Shown one piece after another: positions 17,907-25,115 of a stretch of 64,000 bases of DNA (positions within the stretch are counted from its first letter, which is position 1; each line of letters starts with the position of its first letter). Below the pieces are notes generated by a model. That model had not been told where the DNA came from. It saw only the letters and a list, made by a program, of their open reading frames with translations, and did no database searches. The translations under genes were made by a program, and so were the position numbers. The stretch is from an uncultured Dehalococcoidia bacterium (GTDB lineage Bacteria > Chloroflexota > Dehalococcoidia > Lucifugimonadales > CATOSD01), in assembly GCA_951812395.1 (NCBI GenBank), contig CATOSD010000001.1, positions 1,399,108-1,463,107 of the forward strand. The letters are read 5' to 3'.

Positions 17907-19228
17907 CTAGCACCCGGAAACGCACGAATCCCACGTCGATGACTGACCCAGTTCCATATATATGTAGCCGATCTTCGAGAAAACGAACTCATCCGGGTTC
18001 GATGTGGAAGATCCGAACAGTGTTCCCAACAGTTTCACGTTGTTACCCGCGTCCAGTTTTATGACTGGCGCACCACTGTCTCCGCCGGACGGATCTGAAC
18101 TGTCGCCGGTCATTCTTGCTCTTCCGACGCATGTTATCCTCACATCCCCTCAGTCCTGCCCATATAGTAAACCTCGTCGCCTATACTGAAGGTGGCTGTC
18201 TCTGCAGTGATGTCGAAAGTAGTGCCGACCGGATCAACATCGGTTTCGCCGAAATCCTCTGGTTTAGCGATTTCACCTAGGTCGAGATCCTCATCGCTGT
18301 CAAGTTCAGCAAAAGCTGCGTCTGAGTACCTGCACTCCCACCCATCCAAACAGTCACTATGACTGAGATTCGTTAGTTCCGGATCAATCGTCTCTTCGGC
18401 GACTATGTTAATGCCGAACAGAGGGTCATTCGGCTGATGGACGTCTGCATCGTCGAGGCCACCTATGTCCCCGTCGCCGTTTGTGCAGTGTGAGGCAACA
18501 ACCATACCCTCGACATCGTCTCGTTCCGTAACAAAGCCAATAGTGCAAAGGCCCCATCCACCCCAAGCTTCTTCGTGTTGGATCCCGCCTACAAGAGGGC
18601 GCCACTTCGCCCTCACGCTGTCTTCGTCCGTGAGAAGGGTTATGTGGTCCTCCACAAGAACAACAGCCCCTTCTGGAACCTCGAGTCTTTGAATTATCCG
18701 GAGAGCATCGTCAATTTGACCTGCATCTCGCAGTCCGAACCGGATGCGATTTTCGAGCACTCGTACCGATCCCGTACCTGTGTGGATGTCACTCTCGGCG
18801 AAAGCTCTGTCTAAGATGTGGTACCATTCGACCAACTGGTCGAATGAGTAGTCGCCTTGGACAGGAATTATCTGTGTAATCGCCCGATCACCGTTATATG
18901 CTGAGCGGAAGGCATCCTCCGCAGATGTCGTCTCGGTCAAGTCCTGCATGTAGACGTAGGCGATGCTTTTATCAGTTTCGTGGAAGTAGTATCCACCGAA
19001 TCCACCCTCGTGATCCCTTGCGACTTTGGCCAATTGCCGCTTCGGGTCTATCATCTTGCCGGCACTGTCGAACAGCTCCCTGACCACGTCCTCCTTTATC
19101 TGGTCTAGATCGACAACCTCTGTGTTGGGAGGTCGTTCGTCTGGGCTCTGGGCCATCACTACCGCCGTACCAATGGCCGCCACAAGCACTAAAGCCATGG
19201 CCGCAAAAACCGTTCCTTTTCTAGTCAT
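17907..19228 (-). pseudogene. Secreted trypsin-like serine protease, broken by a frameshift near 18145
   Basis: Two minus-strand frames together make one S1-type (chymotrypsin/alpha-lytic-like) protease. The first (19228-18140) has a signal peptide (TVFAAMALVLVAAIGTAVVM), a pro-region of roughly 190 residues, and the catalytic His247 in VVASHCTNG, with Cys228/Cys248 placed for the usual disulfide. It also has a likely catalytic Asp303 in CRYSDAAFAELD and the VYYMGRTEG strand, then stops. The second (from about 18146 down to 17907) resumes with DVRITCVG and contains PSGGDSGAPV, the oxyanion/catalytic-serine motif. Adding one G to the GGGG run at the junction would restore a single frame reading TEGDVRITCVG. 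So this is either a recent one-base deletion that kills the enzyme or a sequencing error in a homopolymer. The start has AGGGGGG upstream. Confidence 0.8.
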
Positions 19229-19318
19229 AACACCCCCCTTTCTGATAGCCTACTTGGATAGTCGTACTGGCCTCCTAGAAACGTCCCTAGAAGCGGACGG
19301 TGTCGGCTAGGCTCACGA

Positions 19319-19768
19319 TCATGACCCCAATTGGCTGTCGAGCCAGTTGAGTTGCTTCCCTATAGGTAGTCTCTTCATCGGCACGGAAACCTCGATGCCC
19401 TTTTGACGCAGGGCGGGCTCAAGATACTGGCGATAGCGTTCACCGGCAAGAAACACGACGGAGCGGACCCCCACTAGATGTGGCTCAAGCTGACCGAGAA
19501 CCCCCAACGACCACGCTCGCCGCTCACTGAACCGCATGTCGTTCAGCGTTTGATCGTAGGGTGTGATGACCGTCTCAGGATGAACGAGGCCGTACTTGGC
19601 GCTAAGGATGTACCATCGCTGGCTCGTTGTCTCGACGTAGGCACGTGCCTTCCTGAACAGAGGAGAAATATATAGGTCTTGAGCCTTCGCATCTGTCGAG
19701 AGCTTTTGGCTCACGCACGACACGAGGTAGACGTGGGCTTCGTAACGAGAAAGCCTGCTGTGTTCCAT
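19319..19768 (-). CDS. DUF6884 family protein
   Basis: 149 residues. The sequence begins with a hydrophobic beta strand and Cys/Ser motif (HVYLVSCVSQKL), followed by A.DLY.SPLFRKARAYVE, WYILSAKYGLV and ITPYDQTL. This is the pattern of the DUF6884/YaaA-like group found in bacterial mobile and defence contexts. The conserved Cys, the KYGL and the PYD residues are all present. Its biochemical role is not established; related YaaA-like proteins have been linked to DNA binding or to base-modifying TGT-like folds, which should be treated as weak guidance. No operon partner is evident: the next gene in the same direction (19858-21456, transcribed before it) is a broken lipoprotein gene about 90 bp away. 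Confidence 0.7.
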   Translation of the reverse strand: MEHSRLSRYEAHVYLVSCVSQKLSTDAKAQDLYISPLFRKARAYVETTSQRWYILSAKYGLVHPETVITPYDQTLNDMRFSERRAWSLGVLGQLEPHLVGVRSVVFLAGERYRQYLEPALRQKGIEVSVPMKRLPIGKQLNWLDSQLGS

Positions 19769-19857
19769 ATCGTCAACCGCCTATGGGTGATGGACGTGGC
19801 GGCGGTGCTGCCGAACAACGCCTGATCCTCTACAAAGAAACTCTCGCCAGCTTCCGC

Positions 19858-21456
19858 TCATTCACCTTGCACTAGGTCTGCAATGGTTGTCCTAGCGCCG
19901 AACACTCCAGGCTCGACCAGTACCGCAATCAACTCGGCAGACTCCGGCAATTCAAAGACCACCCATCCTCGCACTGTCTGACCAGATGCGAGCTCACCCG
20001 AGCCGAATAGCGGTGCGACATCCGCGCTGGCCAGGTCCGGTGTGTACACGTACCCCTCAACGTCCTGGACTGCAAAGTAGAGCGGATTGTAGGAATCACC
20101 GTCAGCACTTGTACCAACCTGGGTGATGTCGAGTGCTACCAGTCGTCTGCCTTCACTCACACCGAATATGCCTACGGGAGCGGGGTCAACTATCTCGTTC
20201 AGGGTGTACGAACTTCCTCCCACTTCCACCATTGTCCCAATGTTGACGGGCGACGAAGGTGGTGTGGGTACAGGTGGAGTAGTTTGGCTCACCAGATTGC
20301 CAGAATGGCCTCCCGTGAAGTCTGCTATGGTCGTCCTGGCGCCGAACACTCCAGGCTCGACCAGTACCGCAATCAACTTGGCAGACTCCGGCAATTCAAA
20401 GACCACCCATCCTCGCACTATCTGACCAGATGCGAGCTCACCCGAGCCGAATAGCGGTGCGACATCCGCGCTGGCCAGGTCCGGTGTGTACACGTACCCC
20501 TCAACGTCCTGGACTGCAAAGTAGAGCGGATTATAGGAATCACTGTCGGCACCTGTACCAACCTGGGTGACGTCGAGTGCTACCAGTCGTCTGCCTTCAC
20601 TCACACCGAATATGCCTACGGGAGCGGGGTCAACTATCTCGTTCACGGTGTATGAACTTCCTTCCACTTCTACCGTTGTCCCAATGGCTACTGGCGTCGG
20701 TTCCGGAGTGGGTGTGGCTGTTGGAATTGGCGTTGGCGCCGGTTCGGGCGTCGACGTGCCCGCGGCAGACCGCTCTGTCGTGGATTCAGGCCTTGGAGTT
20801 ACCGTCGGAGCCGGCGCCGTAGTGGGGACGACTGTCGGCTGCAAGGTCTGAGTCAACTCTGGCGACGGCGCGGAAACATCAATCGCCCCGAGAGCAAAAG
20901 CTGCTTGCCCTAGCCGTAACAGATCGCCAGAAAAGCTCCATGTCAGCCCAGTTGCGCCGACTGGTACTTGGTACGCCACCTCTCCTCTGAGGATTCCGCC
21001 GGGGGCAATCTCGCCATCCGGTGCCGGCTTATCACCGGCGGCCGCGGCGGTTAGGTCTACGGGTTATGAGAACCCATCTGCGTCACGAAGTTACATCTGA
21101 AGCAATGTGCTCACCACTTCAGACTTATTGCCCTGATTCAAGAAGGTGACATCCACGTAGAGAAAGCAGTGACCTTCGTTTGGCGTCCAAAGGCTATCTC
21201 CCGAATCCCCGCTCACGCCATTCACGGTGATATGCAGGTCGCCGAGTCGCACGGTATCGCCGACACTGAAAGTCTGAGCCTGGGGCATCGCCGTGGGCGT
21301 AGACTCTTCAATCTTTGATGTGCGGGTCGCGGTTGTGGTTGCGAGTGTTGGCTCCGCTGTCGCCACGATCTCAGCGGCTTCTTGCTCGCAGGCAACCGAT
21401 AAGAACAGAATGATGCTCGCCGCCAGCGTCAGTGCCGCATTGCTCAGATTGTTCAA
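19858..21456 (-). pseudogene. Lipoprotein with three DUF4352 domains, interrupted by two in-frame TAA codons
   Basis: A single minus-strand frame runs from a TTG start at 21456 to the stop at 19858. It carries two TAA codons at 21091-21093 and 21064-21066. Before them lies a lipoprotein signal (TLAASIILFLSVAC, lipobox SVAC) and the first half of a DUF4352 domain (FSVGDTVRLGDLHITVNGV). Between and after them the same frame continues the fold without a gap (LRDADGFS, stop, PVDLTAAAAGDKPAPDGEI, then LRGEVAYQVP). A Thr/Pro linker and two further DUF4352 domains follow; these are nearly identical to each other. DUF4352 is an immunoglobulin-like extracellular fold. The fragment after the stops has a GTG (20979) but no signal peptide, so the exported three-domain protein cannot be made without readthrough. 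Confidence 0.8.
19877..20242 (-). repeat. 366-bp tandem duplication encoding a DUF4352 domain, copy 1 (copy 2 at 20321-20686)
   Basis: The two copies are offset by exactly 444 bp (148 codons) and differ at only a few positions by eye (for example caatggttgt versus ctatggtcgt at the left). The close match indicates a recent in-frame duplication or gene conversion within the lipoprotein gene. Confidence 0.85.
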
Positions 21457-21537
21457 TTGCCCCTCATGGCTAGGCTTGTTGTCGCATCCTTATACAAGTC
21501 TAGCCGGAAGCACATCGTGAAAGTTCTTGATTTTGTC

Positions 21538-21557
21538 AAGCGTGGTGGGCCTTTTTT
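21538..21557 (+). repeat. Boundary repeat of the defence island, left copy
   Basis: aagcgtggtgggcctttttt matches the inverse complement of 41627-41648 apart from one extra G. The two copies lie just outside the first and last genes of the defence island. The T-run after a GC-rich block is terminator-like, but no matching stem is evident next to it. Otherwise 21457-21857 shows no gene. Confidence 0.4.
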
Positions 21558-21857
21558 CACTGTAGACAGAACTGTCTTCGAACTGCGGCTGGGGAGTCTG
21601 TGAATCCTGCCGCCGCGACGACATTGAGAAGGTCGAGCCTATTTGAGTGGGCCAAGGCGTACCGCTTTGCGAACTTTTCGCTGAGAGGTTCTGATATAGG
21701 GAAGCGGTCTGTCATCCTCGGATTGCCTTTTGCGAGCCTCCGTCCCTGTAGGTCTGAGGCTCGTTCATTTCTCCCGAGACGAACCCACCCGCCCTGTCAA
21801 ACGGGGCGACGAGGTCAGCCCACCCCACTTTTCGCCGCTCGCCTCTGGACTCTACAA

Positions 21858-22736
21858 TTATCCTCTCTTGAACTGCTGCCAAAGGCGACGAGCCTCCAAG
21901 ATATCTTGGTCCTGGCTCTGTTTTGTACCACAGCGCAGTATGACGAATGTCGCACCACCATCCCCAAAGTATATGCGATAGCCTGGTCCGAAGTGGATAC
22001 GGAATTCCAAGAGGCCTTCTCCTACACCCTTCACATTAGAGAGGTTCCCAATCTCCATCCGATTCAAGGCCATCGTTACTTTGGTCCATGCTGCCGAATT
22101 GAGGTTGGCAAGTTGCCCGCCTACCTCAGGGATGAATTCGAGGTTCTGGAAAGCTTCTTCTCGGGCATTCCAAAATGCGTCCGGGCTTATCACTTGCCGT
22201 TGAGTTGTGATATGGCGCTGGTGAATTTGCGTTGCATGGGTTGATCTAGTTAGGTTGTCAATCGCTTCACACGATTCCTCTATGACATCCTCTGGAAGGA
22301 GCTCGTCGAATCTAACAGTTATTTCATCACAATCCCAAATGCTGTCGGAAGGAAACCCAATTGCGATCCCCTCGGTAAACACGCAAAGGAGCAATGGGGT
22401 TCCATCCTCTGGAGGCAACGACTTCTCTTGACATCGGCTAAACCGATCATTGAGGTCATCGTCGTCATCTCCCAGGAGAGGTACTATAGCTGCCAAGCCC
22501 GCGAGGAACTCGATTTCCTCCCTTATATTGGTCTTCCTCCGAGCGTCAGGATCACCGTACAAAATGGAGTAGTATTCGGCGCAACCCTTTTCAGTCATCC
22601 GCAGGCCTTGATTGAGCGAACAAACCCTGTTGACGATGAGTTCCCTCATGCCCAGTGCCATGTCTTTGATCCACTCGGAGGCATGGCCCGGGTCGGAGTT
22701 CACGATGCTTGCGTGGTTTAGTACCATTTGGCGCAT
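21858..22736 (-). CDS. Third gene of the DUF262/DUF3696 module: novel N-terminal domain with a RelE/HigB (Gp49-like) toxin-type C-terminus
   Basis: 292 residues. The C-terminal part (about residues 185-290) matches the phage-derived Gp49-like/HigB killer family. It has LANLNSAAWTKVTMALNRMEIG, then VGEGLLEFRIHFGPGYRIYF, a hydrophobic strand FVILRCGTK and QDILEARRLWQQFKR. In RelE-fold toxins the basic and aromatic residues of this region bind the ribosome and cut mRNA. The N-terminal part (1-180) is unfamiliar. It begins MRQMVLNHASIV, a start I associate from memory with proteins encoded beside DUF3696 ATPases. It has an acidic patch (GDDDDDLNDRF). The gene starts 4 bp after the ATPase stop, so the two are co-translated in one operon with the DUF262 gene. 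A toxin held in check by, or released through, the ATPase is a plausible role but is inference. Confidence 0.7.
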   Translation of the reverse strand: MRQMVLNHASIVNSDPGHASEWIKDMALGMRELIVNRVCSLNQGLRMTEKGCAEYYSILYGDPDARRKTNIREEIEFLAGLAAIVPLLGDDDDDLNDRFSRCQEKSLPPEDGTPLLLCVFTEGIAIGFPSDSIWDCDEITVRFDELLPEDVIEESCEAIDNLTRSTHATQIHQRHITTQRQVISPDAFWNAREEAFQNLEFIPEVGGQLANLNSAAWTKVTMALNRMEIGNLSNVKGVGEGLLEFRIHFGPGYRIYFGDGGATFVILRCGTKQSQDQDILEARRLWQQFKRG

Positions 22737-22740
22737 GCCA

Positions 22741-23874
22741 TCACCTAGGAAAGATCAACTTCATCATGTTTTCGGTGTGCTGGTCGAAGAACCCAGCTGG
22801 CCATTCAGAAAGACGTCCATCCCCATCAATTTCTGGCGACGTAACGACTGACCCATTGCCCTCGCGTTGAAAGTAGTGGAACATAGCCTCGCTCGGCAAG
22901 AGTTCTCCCTCACGGACAGCGATTCGCACTCCATCCATAAAATGGTCGCTATGGGTTTCAATGATCACTTGTATTCCCGAATGAGCGAGGTCTGCCATGA
23001 ACCGGCCCATCAACGCCTGCCCAGCTGGGTGCAGGTGAACCTCTGGGTTTTCGATCAATAGCAGACTACCTTTAGGAACCGAAAGCGCAGCGATTACTAT
23101 CGGTAGGACTTGGGTGATTCCGAAGCCACAGTGGATTGGACGAACAAAGCCTGTAGACTCGGAGGTGCTAATCCCAAGTGTTACAACGTTAGTGTCACGC
23201 ACTTGCTGTACATCTATGGCACAACCCGGAAAGAATGTGTCTAGACGTGCACCGACTTGGTGTCTGAGTGTAGGCAGGGCGCCTGGCAACTTGAGTGACT
23301 CGGAGACGGGTTCATCCCTCCTCCGGTAGAAGATACTGATGGCATTTTCCCCCTTCGACCCTACTCTAGTCACGGCGAATTGGTCTTCAAGAGGGTAGAC
23401 CTCACGCGGCCCCTCCCGTTCCGCGCTTATGTAAGTGAGGCTCCGGACCTGCGAGACTAGCGCCAGCGCAGTTTCATGCGCGTCTGTGGGCAACAAATGC
23501 TGCAACAGATTGGGCCGGTCGGTTACATTTCCTTGGGTATCCACTCGTTCCACGCGCATCGACATATCGCTTCGATCCCCGACAAACCACCAGTGACACC
23601 CATTGTCGCTATCGGCTAGTCGGATTTCAAAACTGTTAGTCCCCCCATTCTTGTCAACTACATCGATAACGTTCCCTAACTGGCATACGCTACCGTTGAG
23701 AAAGAGCCGAGTTGACCATTCGCTTTCTTGCATTGTCTGATGCAACAAGACTAACGCTTGCAGGGCGGACGACTTTCCAGAGGCGTTTGGACCCGACAGC
23801 AGGGTCAAGGGTGCTAATGGAAGACGAAGTGTTTCGAAGCACTTGAATGTCTTGAGGTCGAGTTGATTAAGCAC
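22741..23874 (-). CDS. AAA-family ATPase with DUF3696 C-terminus (OLD/RecF-like)
   Basis: 377 residues. It begins with the N-terminal strand typical of AAA15/SMC-like ATPases (LDLKTFKCFETLRLPLAPLT). The Walker A motif is GPNASGKSS (residues 28-36). The Walker B/D-loop is SLLLIENPEVHLHPAGQ and the His-switch is VIIETHSDHFMDGVR. It ends with the DUF3696 signature DGDGRLSEWPAGFFDQ. Such ATPases work in phage-defence or DNA-sensing modules, where ATP-driven dimerisation regulates an effector; no nuclease (TOPRIM) domain is attached here, unlike OLD proteins. Its start overlaps the end of the DUF262 gene by 8 bp, and the RelE-like gene follows after 4 bp, so the three are translationally coupled. 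Confidence 0.88.
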   Translation of the reverse strand: MLNQLDLKTFKCFETLRLPLAPLTLLSGPNASGKSSALQALVLLHQTMQESEWSTRLFLNGSVCQLGNVIDVVDKNGGTNSFEIRLADSDNGCHWWFVGDRSDMSMRVERVDTQGNVTDRPNLLQHLLPTDAHETALALVSQVRSLTYISAEREGPREVYPLEDQFAVTRVGSKGENAISIFYRRRDEPVSESLKLPGALPTLRHQVGARLDTFFPGCAIDVQQVRDTNVVTLGISTSESTGFVRPIHCGFGITQVLPIVIAALSVPKGSLLLIENPEVHLHPAGQALMGRFMADLAHSGIQVIIETHSDHFMDGVRIAVREGELLPSEAMFHYFQREGNGSVVTSPEIDGDGRLSEWPAGFFDQHTENMMKLIFPR

Positions 23875-24964
23875 CTAACACCTCTCGAAACATTTTACTG
23901 GTCATCTCAAACCTTCGCCTCACCCTTATCACCTGGTTGGTTCCCAGAGTAATCGCGTCGCTGAAATCAACGTCATCAAGCAGACGATAAAATGCCGACA
24001 ATAGCGACGCTTGCTTTTCCTTAACTTTGCTTTCGTCGTAAACAGAAAGGCCGGTAGACATTACGTCCCACAGCGAAGCGTTTATGAAACTCCTGCGACC
24101 TTCCTGGTCAGAAGTATGCTTCCGGAAGGCGTACCGCCCAAACAGTTCATAGTTGTTTGCTAGGCCGACGCGCAGTTGGGCGGACAACCTATCAAGTTCT
24201 CCGTGATCAAGCGCGTTCATGCGTTTAAGGGTCTCGGACAGAAAGAGATCCATATCACCACGATAATCATTGAGAGGCGAGAGCTGGAAACCACAAAAAC
24301 GGTTGATGAACTCACGGTCTCTCATCTGAGCTCGATTCAAACTGCCTCCCGTGGCTTGCTGGAACAGAGATCGTTCCGCTTCTTGCTTAAGGAACCGGGT
24401 GGCCTGTCCCATGTAGAGACAGTTTCGCATTTGCTGACGGGATAGAGGCACACCGCTATTGACCCTGTCGAAGATGTCTAAACGAGCTCGCTCTGGAGCC
24501 TTGGAGTCGATCACATAGAGTGTCAAGTTGCAGTCCTCAATCCGATTCTTGAACTTTGATTCAAGCTCTGCAAATTGTTTCCCGTTCAAGTCAGGATGGT
24601 CAGGCAAACGGAGCCTTAGTCCTCCATCGACAAAGTTTCGGAAGGTAGACAACCTTTGCAGCCCGTCCACCACTACCATCTTCCCGTCATCGTTTTCGGC
24701 AACATAGAAAACAGGAAGAGGTATGCGCATCAAGACCGACTCGATGAGCTTGCTTTGCTTATCGACGGGCCAGATAAAGTCTCGTTGGAAGTCAGGATCC
24801 ATAATGAACTGGCTCTGTCCTATCCTACGCAGTACGTCGTGAATTGTGCGACTTTCACTGCGAATGAGCATAGTATCCAATGGATACTCGCCCAAGTTCT
24901 CGTCGTCCTGATTCCCTACGCCTTCTATTTCTTCTAGTTCTACCACTGACTGTTGCTCGGTCAT
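23867..24964 (-). CDS. DUF262 (GmrS/ParB-like nucleotidase) domain protein
   Basis: 365 residues. The N-terminal half carries the DUF262 motifs: FIMDPDFQRDFIWPVDKQSK, then IPLPVFYVAE, VVDGLQRLSTFRNFVDG (a DGQQR-type motif with Leu for Gln) and ARLDIFDRVNSGVPLSRQQM (the FxRxN/NSG motif). In GmrSD-type and related defence proteins this domain is a ParB/sulfiredoxin-like NTPase that often senses or cuts modified phage DNA. The usual nuclease partner DUF1524 (HNH) is absent, so any nuclease must come from elsewhere. First gene of the three-gene operon, 150 bp downstream of brxL in the same direction; it may be read from its own promoter in that gap or by readthrough from BREX. Confidence 0.85.
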   Translation of the reverse strand: MTEQQSVVELEEIEGVGNQDDENLGEYPLDTMLIRSESRTIHDVLRRIGQSQFIMDPDFQRDFIWPVDKQSKLIESVLMRIPLPVFYVAENDDGKMVVVDGLQRLSTFRNFVDGGLRLRLPDHPDLNGKQFAELESKFKNRIEDCNLTLYVIDSKAPERARLDIFDRVNSGVPLSRQQMRNCLYMGQATRFLKQEAERSLFQQATGGSLNRAQMRDREFINRFCGFQLSPLNDYRGDMDLFLSETLKRMNALDHGELDRLSAQLRVGLANNYELFGRYAFRKHTSDQEGRRSFINASLWDVMSTGLSVYDESKVKEKQASLLSAFYRLLDDVDFSDAITLGTNQVIRVRRRFEMTSKMFREVLGA

Positions 24965-25115
24965 TGTTCATCCCCCAAGATTCGCGACGAAGCGATTCGT
25001 AGTAGGTTGTGGTGTCGGATTGCCGCCGTTGCAGCCTGACCGAAGCAACGGCCAAATCGCATGTGAGGACTTCGTTGGTACAGTAACGTTTCAAAGGGAC
25101 AATTCGTTGGTAACA
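24965..25115 (-). promoter_or_regulatory. Gap between brxL and the DUF262 operon with inverted and direct repeats
   Basis: The 150-bp gap contains a perfect 8-bp inverted repeat, gccgttgc (25025-25032) and gcaacggc (25045-25052), with a 12-base loop. It also has a 10-base direct repeat ttcgttggta at 25071-25080 and 25103-25112. There is no U-tract after the hairpin, so it is not a clear terminator. An operator or promoter for the DUF262 operon is plausible, but no strong -10/-35 pair could be assigned. Confidence 0.35.

Noticed and set aside
21064..21093. Genome-wide reassignment of TAA
   Set aside because: Intact genes in the window end in TAA (21858, 42113), so TAA acts as a stop.
21600..22244. 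Long plus-strand open frame (214 codons) opposite the RelE-like gene
   Set aside because: No domain or ribosome site; the opposite strand encodes a protein with clear family motifs and tight operon spacing.
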